The notes under the pieces: generated by a model | Told to the model about the DNA's origin: nothing | The model's database searches: none | What the model saw: only the letters and a program-made list of their open reading frames with translations | In this document: one piece after another, positions 27,305 to 35,185 of the stretch | How the letters are laid out: the number at the start of each line of letters is the position of its first letter | Position numbering within the stretch: position 1 is the first letter of the stretch | Program-made: the position numbers and the translations under genes | Origin: Paenibacillus humicus NBRC 102415 | GTDB taxonomy: Bacteria; Bacillota; Bacilli; Paenibacillales; Paenibacillaceae | Direction of reading: 5' to 3' | Length of the DNA stretch: 64,000 bases | Assembly (NCBI RefSeq): GCF_004000905.1 | Contig: NZ_BIMD01000005.1 | Span: 111,109-175,108 of the forward strand

Positions 27305-27325
27305 TCTATTCGGGCAAAGCCTTCC

Positions 27326-27757
27326 TTAAGCCTCGGAAACTTCGACTTTGGCCATTTTCGTGCCGTTGTTGAACGCATCGACATACTCCATGCCTTTGGC
27401 AACTTTGCCGAAGACCGTATGCTGTCCGTCCAGATGCGGCTGCGGCTGGTAGCAGATGTAGAACTGGCTGCCGCCCGTATTGCGTCCCGCATGCGCCATC
27501 GCGAGGGAACCGCGCTCATGCTTGTTCGGGTTGATCTCGCAGTTGATCGTATAGCCAGGGCCGCCGGTGCCGGTGCCGTTCGGGCAGCCGCCTTGAGCGA
27601 CGAATCCCGGAATGACGCGGTGGAAGCTCAGGCCGTTGTAAAAGCCCTCGTTCGCGAGCTTTTCAAAGTTGGCAACCGTGTTCGGAGCGTCCTTTTCGAA
27701 CAGGTCCAGAACCACTTCTCCGCCGTTTTCCAGCGTAATTTTTGCTTGTTTTGCCAT
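27326..27757 (-). CDS. ppiB: Peptidyl-prolyl cis-trans isomerase (cyclophilin)
   Basis: 143 residues forming one cyclophilin domain. Active-site residues are visible in [19 protein letters not shown] and [12 protein letters not shown]. It speeds proline isomerisation in the cytoplasm. The ATG at 27757 has AAGGAG nine bases upstream. The promoter at 27798-27826 uses the first bases of the neighbouring repeat array as its -35 box. Confidence 0.95.
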   Translation of the reverse strand: MAKQAKITLENGGEVVLDLFEKDAPNTVANFEKLANEGFYNGLSFHRVIPGFVAQGGCPNGTGTGGPGYTINCEINPNKHERGSLAMAHAGRNTGGSQFYICYQPQPHLDGQHTVFGKVAKGMEYVDAFNNGTKMAKVEVSEA

Positions 27758-27797
27758 GATAGTCACTCCTTGTCCTCTAACGGTATGTACGGATTCT

Positions 27798-27826
27798 ATC
27801 ATACACTACGGCAGCATTCCAAGCAA
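27798..27826 (-). promoter_or_regulatory. Sigma-A promoter of ppiB
   Basis: TTGCTT (27821-27826), a 17-bp spacer and TATGAT (27798-27803) on the minus strand. The -35 lies in the first bases of the 92-bp repeat. Confidence 0.6.
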
Positions 27827-28065
27827 AACGGCCGCTGGCCCGTATTATGGACAGCTCCGTTTGCGCAGGAGAAGAGAGAAGCCGCGGGTTTGGCGCGGAT
27901 TTTATTCTCGAAAAGCAAAACGGCCGCTGGCCTGTATTATGGACAGCTCCGTTTGCACACGAGAAGAGAGAAGCCGCGGGTTTGGCACGGATTTTATTCT
28001 CGAAAAGCAAAACGGCCGCTGGCCCTTACTCCGGACAGCTCCGTTTGCGCAGGAGAAGAGAGAAA
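27821..28065. repeat. 92-bp direct repeat, about 2.7 copies
   Basis: Units begin at 27821, 27913 and 28005 with AAGCAAAACGGCCGCTGGCC; the period is exactly 92. The first two copies differ at a handful of positions; the third has diverged in the centre and stops after about 60 bases. A divergent open frame crosses the units but has no ribosome site. The array lies between ppiB and lysA and appears non-coding. Confidence 0.85.
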
Positions 28066-28150
28066 CCTTTGTATCCGTCCTTCAATTCGTTGGATAAGTT
28101 CGTCAATCACTGTGTTCATCCAACTTTTTAAAATTAGACGCCCATCTCAA

Positions 28151-28347
28151 TCCTGTTCATTTGAGTTAGACGAAAAATTCGTCTTATTCACTCCTGTTCA
28201 CCCTAAATCCATTGAATAAGACGAAAAATTCGTCTTATTCGCTCCTGTTCACCCAAAATCCATTGAATAAGACGAAAAATTCGTCTTATTCGCTCCTGTT
28301 CACCCTATTTCCATTGAATAAGACGAAAAATTCGTCTTATTCTCTCA
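28151..28347. repeat. 51-bp tandem repeat, four copies, each with a perfect hairpin
   Basis: The core CGAAAAATTCG recurs at 28171, 28222, 28273 and 28324, a period of exactly 51 bases. Three copies contain the complete inverted repeat GAATAAGACGAA-AAA-TTCGTCTTATTC with perfect 12-bp arms; the first has a shortened left arm. The linking segment (CTCCTGTTCACC...CCATT) is nearly identical between copies, so this is not a CRISPR array. A 51-bp period keeps one reading frame open, but no gene signals are seen. Confidence 0.9.
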
Positions 28348-28386
28348 ATGCCGAAGAGCCTCGGAGAACTAGAGGCGAACGGAAAC

Positions 28387-28422
28387 AAAAAAAGAGAAGC
28401 CCGACGTTAAACGCGGGTTTCT
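28387..28422 (-). terminator. Intrinsic terminator of lysA
   Basis: GAGAAACCCG pairs with CGGGCTTCTC around a CG-TTTAA-CG tip and is followed by seven T on the minus strand. Confidence 0.92.
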
Positions 28423-28449
28423 CCGAAGGGCTTTGCTTTCTTTTACGAA

Positions 28450-29781
28450 CTAGGATTGGACGCCAGCCTTGCGCAGACGCTCCGGCAGAAGGTCGTTTCT
28501 GGAGATGTCTTCCAGCGATTCGCGCTGTACGGCGAGGTCGGACTGGCCGTCCTTGACAAGGACGACGGCCGGACGGCGGATGCGGTTGTAGTTGCTCGCC
28601 ATCGCGTAGTTGTAGGCGCCTGTGCAGAATACAGCCAGCAGATCGCCGCTTTCCGCCTTCGGCAGCTCGAGGTCCCAGATGAGCATGTCGCCGCTCTCGC
28701 AGCATTTGCCCGCTACGGAAACCGTCTCGCTCGCAGGCTCGGAAGCGCGGTTCGCAAGCACGGCGTCGTACTTGGATTCATACAGCGCAGGGCGCGGATT
28801 GTCGGTCATGCCGCCATCGACGGCAACATACTTGCGCACGCCGGGAATTTCCTTGAACGTGCCGACGGTATACAGCGTCGTGCCGGCATCGCCGACGATG
28901 CTGCGGCCCGGCTCGATCCAGATCTCGGGCAGCGGATAGTCGGCTGCGGAGAAGTTGGAGCGGATCGCATCGGTGATCGCGGCGATATAAGTTCCGGCCG
29001 GAAGCGGGGCATCCCCTTCCGTGTAACGGATGCCGAAGCCGCCGCCGAGGTTGATGACGCGGAAAATATGGCCCAGCTTGTCTCGGACTTCGACAGAGAA
29101 TTCAGCCGCTTTGGCAGCTGCCATGCGGAATCCTTCCACTTCGAAGATTTGGGAGCCGATATGGGAGTGAATGCCCAGGAGCACGAGATTTTTGAGCTTG
29201 GACGCTTCCTCTACGGCACGATAAGCGGCACCGGCCGCAAGATCGAAGCCGAACTTCGAATCCTGCTGTCCCGTGGAGATATAGTCATGGGTATGCGCTT
29301 CTACACCCGGGGTGATTCGCAGCAGAATGTTGACTTTGCGGTTTTTGGAGCCGGCGATCGCATTCAGCAGCTCAAGCTCGGTGAAGTTGTCCACAACGAA
29401 GCAGCCGATGCCGGCGTCGATGGCCATCTCGATCTCGAAAGGCGTCTTGTTGTTGCCGTGGAAGTGGATGCGCTCAGCCGGGAAACCGGCTTGCAGCGCC
29501 GTGTGCAGCTCGCCGTCCGATACGACGTCGAGCGACATTCCTTCCTGCTCGGCAATCGCGCACATCGCGACGGTGCTGAACGCCTTGCTTGCGTAGGCGA
29601 CCTGGAATTTGAATCCGGAAGCCTTGAACGCGTCGACATATTCCCTTGCACGCTGACGCACAAGAGCCTCATCCACAATATAGAGCGGAGTGCCGTACTG
29701 TTCCGCCAGATCCTTCGTATCGCAGCCGCCGATTTCCAGGCGGCCCTGTTCATTTACTTGGGCTGTTCCGTGCAAATACAT
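28450..29781 (-). CDS. lysA: Diaminopimelate decarboxylase
   Basis: 443 residues. The PLP-binding lysine is in AYASKAFST near residue 63, the Gly-rich phosphate loop in NLGGGFGIRY, and the active-site cysteine stretch in GKCCESGD. It makes lysine from meso-diaminopimelate, the last step of the pathway. AGAAGGTG precedes the ATG. It lies downstream of spoVAF, as in B. subtilis. No lysine riboswitch was seen upstream. Confidence 0.96.
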   Translation of the reverse strand: MYLHGTAQVNEQGRLEIGGCDTKDLAEQYGTPLYIVDEALVRQRAREYVDAFKASGFKFQVAYASKAFSTVAMCAIAEQEGMSLDVVSDGELHTALQAGFPAERIHFHGNNKTPFEIEMAIDAGIGCFVVDNFTELELLNAIAGSKNRKVNILLRITPGVEAHTHDYISTGQQDSKFGFDLAAGAAYRAVEEASKLKNLVLLGIHSHIGSQIFEVEGFRMAAAKAAEFSVEVRDKLGHIFRVINLGGGFGIRYTEGDAPLPAGTYIAAITDAIRSNFSAADYPLPEIWIEPGRSIVGDAGTTLYTVGTFKEIPGVRKYVAVDGGMTDNPRPALYESKYDAVLANRASEPASETVSVAGKCCESGDMLIWDLELPKAESGDLLAVFCTGAYNYAMASNYNRIRRPAVVLVKDGQSDLAVQRESLEDISRNDLLPERLRKAGVQS

Positions 29782-29934
29782 GAAAAGAGCACCTTCTTTC
29801 CGCCCTCCGCCGGAGGGAATCGTTTATCATTGTGATCCAAGTATAAACGACCCCTGTTTGGAGGAGAAATGGATTTTGTGTCCTTTCATTTGCATTTGTT
29901 GCATTCCTGGCCGGCTCCGTGAAGCGGCAGCTCT

Positions 29935-32214
29935 TCAGCCGCCCTCCGCATCGGGCATTTTGTCCCGCTGCTGCGGACGAAGCAGGTTGGGACGCTTTTT
30001 GTTTTTCATGACCGGCATCCTCAACATAATATTGACCATCCCTTTGGGATCGAACGGGATGAACGGCCACATGTAGGGCCGGTTGAACGAACGCTGCATG
30101 ACGAGCAGAACGAACACCGCCGTCCATCCCAGCACAAGCCCGGGAATATGGAAGGCCGCCACCAGACAGATCAGCAGCAGCCGCACGATCCGGTTGGCAA
30201 GGCTGAGCTCGTAGCTCGGTGTGGCGAACATGCCGATGGCGGCGATGGCCATGTACAGAATGACCTCGTTGATGAAAAGGCCGGTCTGGACGGCGATATC
30301 CCCGACCAGTATCGCGGATACGAGCGAGATCGCCATCGCCAGCGGCGTAGGCGTATGGATCGCGGCCATCCGCATGAGGTCGATGCCCGCTTCCGCCAGC
30401 AGGAACTGGACGAACAGCGGCAGCTTGCCGAGCTTGGCCGGTCCGATGAACGCTAGGGACGGCGGGAGAAGATGCGGATTCATGGCGAACAGCAGCCAGA
30501 TCGGGACGAGAAACAGGGAAGCCATGATGCCGAAAAACCGGAGCCATCTCAAATACGTTCCGATGAACGGCGTCTGCCTGTTCTCTTCCGCATGCTGGAC
30601 CAGATCGAAAAACGTCGTCGGCAGGATCATGACGCTCGGAGAGGTGTCGACGAATACGGCCACATTGCCTTCCAGCAGATGCGCGGCGACCACATCCGGG
30701 CGCTCCGAATACCGGACAAGCGGATACGGGTTCCATCCGCGCTTGACCGTCGCTTCTTCCAGCTGCTTGTCCGCGAGCGGAATGCCGTCGAGCTTGACGG
30801 CCGTGATTTTATCGCGGATCGACTCAACGAGCTCCTTGTCCGCGATGTCTTCAATATAAGCGACGCAGACGTCGCTCCTCGTCCGCTCTCCGACCCGGAT
30901 GTTTTCCAGGCGGAGCATCGGATCCCGCAGCCTGCGGCGCACTAGAGACACGTTCATCAGCATCGTCTCGACGAATCCGTCGCGAGAGCCGCGGACGACG
31001 CGCTCCAGCGAAGGCTCCTCCGGGCCGCGCATCGGGAACATCTTCGTGTCGATGATGAGCATCGTCGATTCCCCGTCGATATACATGCCTGTCGAGCCGC
31101 TCAGCACCCCCGTCATCATCATGTTCCAGTCCTTCTCCTGCTCCACCTGCACAGCCGGAACGAAGAGGTTCATGAACGATTCCAGCGCATGCGACGTCAC
31201 CGCGTCCGCCTGCAGGAAGGTGAGACGTTCGAGGATCTCGGTCATGAGCTGGCCGCTTGAAAGTCCGTTGAGCATGAAAAAAGCCGTTTTTTTGCCTCCT
31301 AAAGTCATCTGCCGGACAATGACGTCGAAGCTCGTTTTGTAGCCGGCCTCCTCCTTTAGGCGCTCGACGAATTCCTCGATATCGTCCGGAATCGGCTCCA
31401 GCGCATCTCCGTTCGTTCCGGGGGCGGAGTTGTTTCCGGCTTGCCTGCCCTTGCCGGATTTGCCCTTTCCGGACTTGCCCTTCTCCGGATTCCCTTTGCC
31501 GGAACCCGCTTCTTCAGAATCCCCTTTGCCGGGCCCGCCCTGGCCCGACCTGTTTTTCCAGGACCTGTCTTCGCTTGGCCTGTCTCCGTCGGACTTGTCT
31601 TCCCTCGACCTGTCTCCGTCGGTCCTGCCTTCAATGAACCTGTCTTCACCGGAACTATCTTCTTCGGATCTGCCTGCGCCGGACCTGTCCTCGGATGAAT
31701 CGGCGGCATCCGGCCTGCCGCGATCCGTCCTGCCCTTGGAAACGGGCACGATTCCGGCATCCGGGCCGGCAAAAGGAGCCTCCGTTTCCTCATGCTTCTC
31801 TAATGCTGCCAGCTCTTTCCGTTCATGGCCGCCGAAATAATCAGCCGACTCTCCATGATGAAGCGGCTTGCCGCTGTTTCCTTCAAAAGGATTGGACGGA
31901 TCCGCCGGCACGGATTTATCCTCCTCGGCCAGCAGGCTGGCCCAATCCTCGTCTGCGGAATCGGCAACGCCCCTGCTTGCCGGACGATCCGCCGAAATCC
32001 TGAACGATTCGGCCCGATTCGGCGCTTCAGTGACGAGCGCTGCGGCCAGATCCTCCTCCCCAGCCCCGTTCCGCTCTCCGAGATCTCCCGAGCCCTCCAG
32101 CAGGAAAGCTTCCATCCAGTCCTCGTCGATGGAAAAATCCCTTTTCTCCCCGCGGCTCTCCGCCGGCTTTTCCTTCTCTCCGCCGATCCGCTTCACTCGC
32201 TGCCATTTCGTCAT
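29935..32214 (-). CDS. spoVAF: SpoVAF-type GerA-family spore membrane protein with long repetitive N-terminus
   Basis: 759 residues. From about residue 280 the GerA/SpoVAF core is clear: soluble part with GKKTAFFMLNGLSSG and EVEQEKDW-like regions, the EGNVAVFVDTSPSVMILPTTFFDL motif, then about five membrane segments and MWPFIPFDPKG near the end. B. subtilis SpoVAF is about 490 residues; the extra 270 N-terminal residues are hydrophilic and rich in Asp, Gly, Arg, Ser, Glu and Lys, with repeats such as DRSREDKSDGDRPSEDRS and GKGKSGKG. It probably acts with the SpoVA channel in germination. The start at 32214 has only a weak GGTGAT site, so it is uncertain. Confidence 0.85.
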   Translation of the reverse strand: MTKWQRVKRIGGEKEKPAESRGEKRDFSIDEDWMEAFLLEGSGDLGERNGAGEEDLAAALVTEAPNRAESFRISADRPASRGVADSADEDWASLLAEEDKSVPADPSNPFEGNSGKPLHHGESADYFGGHERKELAALEKHEETEAPFAGPDAGIVPVSKGRTDRGRPDAADSSEDRSGAGRSEEDSSGEDRFIEGRTDGDRSREDKSDGDRPSEDRSWKNRSGQGGPGKGDSEEAGSGKGNPEKGKSGKGKSGKGRQAGNNSAPGTNGDALEPIPDDIEEFVERLKEEAGYKTSFDVIVRQMTLGGKKTAFFMLNGLSSGQLMTEILERLTFLQADAVTSHALESFMNLFVPAVQVEQEKDWNMMMTGVLSGSTGMYIDGESTMLIIDTKMFPMRGPEEPSLERVVRGSRDGFVETMLMNVSLVRRRLRDPMLRLENIRVGERTRSDVCVAYIEDIADKELVESIRDKITAVKLDGIPLADKQLEEATVKRGWNPYPLVRYSERPDVVAAHLLEGNVAVFVDTSPSVMILPTTFFDLVQHAEENRQTPFIGTYLRWLRFFGIMASLFLVPIWLLFAMNPHLLPPSLAFIGPAKLGKLPLFVQFLLAEAGIDLMRMAAIHTPTPLAMAISLVSAILVGDIAVQTGLFINEVILYMAIAAIGMFATPSYELSLANRIVRLLLICLVAAFHIPGLVLGWTAVFVLLVMQRSFNRPYMWPFIPFDPKGMVNIMLRMPVMKNKKRPNLLRPQQRDKMPDAEGG

Positions 32215-32284
32215 AATGCAATCACCGCCGTGTCATGATGTTGATCGTTCACAATGAAGGAAATGCACGCCTTGCACGGGCAAG

Positions 32285-32713
32285 CTACCACTGATAAACG
32301 AGCCAGTCGAACAACGAACCCGCCGTCTTGCCGATCACCATCGCCATGACCAGCGCGCCCATGAATGCGGTCAGCCGCAGCCGCTTGGCCAGAATCGGGA
32401 GCACATTCATCACTTCCGTCAAGGCGGCGGCCAGCATCCCGATGAAGATGCCGCATAACAGTCCCGGCAATGGAAGGGCCAGAATAACCGGCAGGCGCAT
32501 CCGCCACTCGAAGAAATCCGCCCAGGTCCAGAACACCGAGCCGCCGACGACAGCCGATTCGAATACGGCGGCTTTGCTGAACGCGCGGGCAAGCTGAGCC
32601 AGCCTCGGAATCAGATCGAAGACAATCAGCAGCGCCACCATGCCGCTCCCGACCGCGATGCCGCCGGCCAAGCCGAGCACGCCCATGAATATTCCCGCGA
32701 ACAGGTCAGCCAT
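32285..32713 (-). CDS. spoVAB: Stage V sporulation protein AB
   Basis: 142 residues with four to five membrane segments; it starts MADLFAGIFMGVLGLAGG and contains the conserved FWTWADFFEWR-like loop. It belongs to the SpoVA membrane proteins tied to dipicolinic acid uptake and release, though AB is not essential in B. subtilis. The start at 32713 has GGAGGAG upstream. It overlaps spoVAA by eight bases. Downstream, spoVAC, AD and AE are missing and spoVAF follows directly. Confidence 0.9.
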   Translation of the reverse strand: MADLFAGIFMGVLGLAGGIAVGSGMVALLIVFDLIPRLAQLARAFSKAAVFESAVVGGSVFWTWADFFEWRMRLPVILALPLPGLLCGIFIGMLAAALTEVMNVLPILAKRLRLTAFMGALVMAMVIGKTAGSLFDWLVYQW

Positions 32714-33365
32714 CGCTTTTCTCCTCCACTCTCCCCGCTTTCTTCCGCATTTCATCGGCAATAACGTAGGCGTTTATATTTTCCTGATAGGTGTACATTT
32801 CAAGCTCCAGCGGATTGGGCTCCTCGTTGAACCGCCGGCGGAAAATACGGTTGAAGAAGATGATCATCCCCAGTCCGACGCCGAACGAATACGGAATCTG
32901 GAACCAGAGCGGATGGATCGTCTCCTTGCCGGTAAGCAGGAAGGCTAGCCGCTGATGGACTTCTTTCATGCTGACATCCGTATGGAAGTTCATGATGGCC
33001 AGACCCGCTCCGAAAAAAAGCAGCAGCCAGGCGGCGACCAGAACGGCGGCGCGCGGCGATGCCGATGCCCCGTTCTCCTCGACCATGATCAGCACCTGGG
33101 GATCGCCGTATGTCTCCACCATCGTGGCCGGGGCTTTCTCCCGCAGCGTCTTGATGATCTGCAGCACGTCGATGACGACCCGGTTGCCGTCTTCCTTGCG
33201 GTGGGTGTAGAGCGGCAGCTGCTGCAGCCGCTCCAGCAGCGGCGGCTCGGCGAGCAGCCGTGCGACCGCTCCGAGGCGGACCGTGCTTCCGGGCGGAACC
33301 GTTATTCTTTTCTTCATCCGGAGGTAGACCTTCGTCTCCGTCGGATCATCCGGCTTGCCCTTCAT
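32706..33365 (-). CDS. spoVAA: Stage V sporulation protein AA
   Basis: 219 residues. A soluble N-terminal domain (VYLRMKKRITVPPG..VRLGAVA) is followed by two membrane segments (about 115-135 and 165-187). SpoVAA and SpoVAB form a pair found with, but partly independent of, the core SpoVA channel. The ATG at 33365 has AAGGAGG upstream. It follows sigF by about 130 bases. Confidence 0.9.
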   Translation of the reverse strand: MKGKPDDPTETKVYLRMKKRITVPPGSTVRLGAVARLLAEPPLLERLQQLPLYTHRKEDGNRVVIDVLQIIKTLREKAPATMVETYGDPQVLIMVEENGASASPRAAVLVAAWLLLFFGAGLAIMNFHTDVSMKEVHQRLAFLLTGKETIHPLWFQIPYSFGVGLGMIIFFNRIFRRRFNEEPNPLELEMYTYQENINAYVIADEMRKKAGRVEEKSDG

Positions 33366-33477
33366 TCTCCCGCCTCCTTCCGCCTTTGCCTGTGCATGGA
33401 TAGTATGGGACAGGATGATTGAGGTTACTCGTCCCGGGACAAATCGACTCCGCATTCCTCCGGCAGGTCCGCCCGGC

Positions 33478-33507
33478 AAAAAAAAGGCCAGGCCGCCCTA
33501 TTGGGCG
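33478..33507 (-). terminator. Weak terminator-like element at the sigF stop
   Basis: A short stem CGCCC-AATA-GGGCG (33494-33507), then GCCTGGCC and eight T on the minus strand. The stem and T run are separated by eight bases, so termination may be partial, leaving some read-through into spoVAA. Confidence 0.4.
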
Positions 33508-34253
33508 ATCTGGTCCTTGATCGATTGCAATATTTTCTTCTCGAGCCTCGATACCTGCACCTGGGAAATGCCGAGCCTGCCGGCCACCTCGGACTGGGTC
33601 TGATCCCGGTAATAACGCAGGTACACGATCAGGCGCTCCCTCTCGGTCAGCCCGCCGATCGCTTCGTTGAGCGCCAGCCGGTCGAACCATCGCTCGCCGG
33701 ACTCGTCGGCGATCTGATCCATGAGCGTGATGGGATCCCCGTCATTTTCGAATACCGTCTCGTGGATCGACGTCGGAGGCTTGTTGGCCTCCTGGGCGAA
33801 AACGACGTCCTCCGGCGTAATGCCGAGAAATTCGGCCACCTCGGAGATGGTCGGCAGCCTGCCGAGCGTCTTGGACAGCTCGTCCTTCGCCTTGCGCACT
33901 TTGTTGGCCGTTTCCTTGAGGGAGCGGCTTACTTTGAGCGTGCCGTCATCCCGCAGGAAGCGCTGGATTTCGCCGATGATCATCGGAACGGCATAAGTGG
34001 AAAATTTGACGTCATAGCTGAGATCGAACTTGTCGACGGATTTGAGCAATCCGATGCAGCCGATCTGGAACAGGTCCTCCGGCTCGTAGCCGCGGTTGAT
34101 GAAGCGCTGAACGACCGACCAGACCAGACGGATATTGCAGCGGGCCAGCGTATCCCTGGCAAGGGAATCTCCGGATTGGCTCAGAGCGATGAGCCGCTTG
34201 ACTTCCGAATCGTCCAGGTAAGGACCCGCGTTTTTCTTCAACTCGGCATCCAT
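33498..34253 (-). CDS. sigF: RNA polymerase sigma-F factor
   Basis: 251 residues. Region 2 (RCNIRLVWSVVQRFINRGYEPEDLFQIGCIGL), region 3, and a region 4 helix-turn-helix (SEVAGRLGISQVQVSRLEKKIL) match SigF. It is the first forespore-specific sigma factor and is held inactive by SpoIIAB. AGGGG precedes the ATG. It ends the spoIIA operon. Confidence 0.97.
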   Translation of the reverse strand: MDAELKKNAGPYLDDSEVKRLIALSQSGDSLARDTLARCNIRLVWSVVQRFINRGYEPEDLFQIGCIGLLKSVDKFDLSYDVKFSTYAVPMIIGEIQRFLRDDGTLKVSRSLKETANKVRKAKDELSKTLGRLPTISEVAEFLGITPEDVVFAQEANKPPTSIHETVFENDGDPITLMDQIADESGERWFDRLALNEAIGGLTERERLIVYLRYYRDQTQSEVAGRLGISQVQVSRLEKKILQSIKDQIAQ

Positions 34254-34272
34254 GATTCAGCCCCTATGCGCT

Positions 34273-34725
34273 CTAATTGTAGAGCGCCTTTTTGGATTCG
34301 ATTCGCTTGGTCATGGCGATCTGGGTACCGCGACCGGGCTCGCTGGTAACCTCAAAGCTGTCCATGAAATTTTCCATGATCGTGAAGCCCATGCCTGAAC
34401 GCTCCAATTCAGGCTTGGATGTATACAGCGGCTGCCGCGCCAGCTCCAGATCCTCGATCCCGCTTCCTTCATCGGAAATGATGATGGTCACGGAATCGCC
34501 TTCAATGGAGGCCTCGATTCGAACCATCTTGGATTCGTCGCAGTCATAGGCATGGATGATGGAGTTGGTAACCGCCTCGGAAATGACCGTCTTGAGGTCG
34601 TTGAGCTCCTCCATCGTCGGATCGAGCTGGGAGACGAACGCCGCCACGCTGACCCGCGCGAAGGCTTCGTTCTCGGAACGGGCGCTGAAGCTGAGCTGCA
34701 TGGCATTGGACCGGGACGCATTCAT
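34273..34725 (-). CDS. spoIIAB: Anti-sigma-F factor / SpoIIAA kinase
   Basis: 150 residues of GHKL ATPase fold: N box ([12 protein letters not shown]), G1 (DEGSGI) and G2 ([10 protein letters not shown]). It binds sigma-F with ATP and phosphorylates SpoIIAA. The ATG overlaps the spoIIAA stop (ATGA), which keeps the two proteins in step. GGAGG lies seven bases upstream. Confidence 0.97.
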   Translation of the reverse strand: MNASRSNAMQLSFSARSENEAFARVSVAAFVSQLDPTMEELNDLKTVISEAVTNSIIHAYDCDESKMVRIEASIEGDSVTIIISDEGSGIEDLELARQPLYTSKPELERSGMGFTIMENFMDSFEVTSEPGRGTQIAMTKRIESKKALYN

Positions 34726-35075
34726 AGGGCAACCTCCAGGCTTGAGAGCGCGTCGCGCTCATTGTCGTGAATCGGCATGATCTTGAACAGGCCTGAGAGC
34801 TCGAACAGCCTGTACACTCCAGGACTGACGTCGCAGATGACCATTTTGCCTCCCCGGCTCTTCAGCAGCTTGTAACGTCCGAGGATGACTCCGAGCCCGG
34901 AGCTGTCCATGAAGGCCAGCTCCTTGAGGCTGAGGATGACATGGGTGCTGTTTCCCCTAAGGATCGCATCCTCCATCCTCGCCCTGACCTCATCCGCCGT
35001 ATGGTGATCCAGCTCTCCCTGCAGGCGGACGATCAGGATATGGCGCTGATGTTCCAGATCGACATGAAGACTCAT
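34722..35075 (-). CDS. spoIIAA: Anti-sigma-F factor antagonist
   Basis: 117 residues, the same length as in B. subtilis. STAS domain with the phospho-acceptor serine in [14 protein letters not shown] (residue 58). When dephosphorylated by SpoIIE it binds SpoIIAB and frees sigma-F. The ATG at 35075 has GGGAGGAG upstream. The sigma-H promoter lies at 35111-35138. Confidence 0.97.
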   Translation of the reverse strand: MSLHVDLEHQRHILIVRLQGELDHHTADEVRARMEDAILRGNSTHVILSLKELAFMDSSGLGVILGRYKLLKSRGGKMVICDVSPGVYRLFELSGLFKIMPIHDNERDALSSLEVAL

Positions 35076-35110
35076 TGCTCTGCACACTCCTCCCGTTGAA
35101 TGACAGAGGG

Positions 35111-35138
35111 ATTCTCCATGGCGGAGCGCCTTTCCTGC
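35111..35138 (-). promoter_or_regulatory. Sigma-H promoter of the spoIIA operon
   Basis: On the minus strand GCAGGAAAG (-35, consensus RNAGGAWWW), a 12-bp spacer and GGAGAAT (-10, consensus RNNGAAT). Only the last -35 base deviates. Transcription would start near 35104, about 30 bases before the spoIIAA start. In B. subtilis this operon is read by sigma-H and activated by Spo0A. Confidence 0.75.
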
Positions 35139-35185
35139 CTGACGACAAAACTAGAAGCAGGGCGCTAGGTTATGACATTTCTCGC

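Noticed and set aside
28151..28347. CRISPR-like array
   Set aside because: The units repeat with identical spacing, but the segments between the palindromes are nearly the same, so there are no unique spacers; no cas genes are near.
28212..28556. Open frame encoding a 17-residue peptide repeat
   Set aside because: It stays open only because the 51-bp repeat is a multiple of three, has no ribosome site and ends antisense to lysA.
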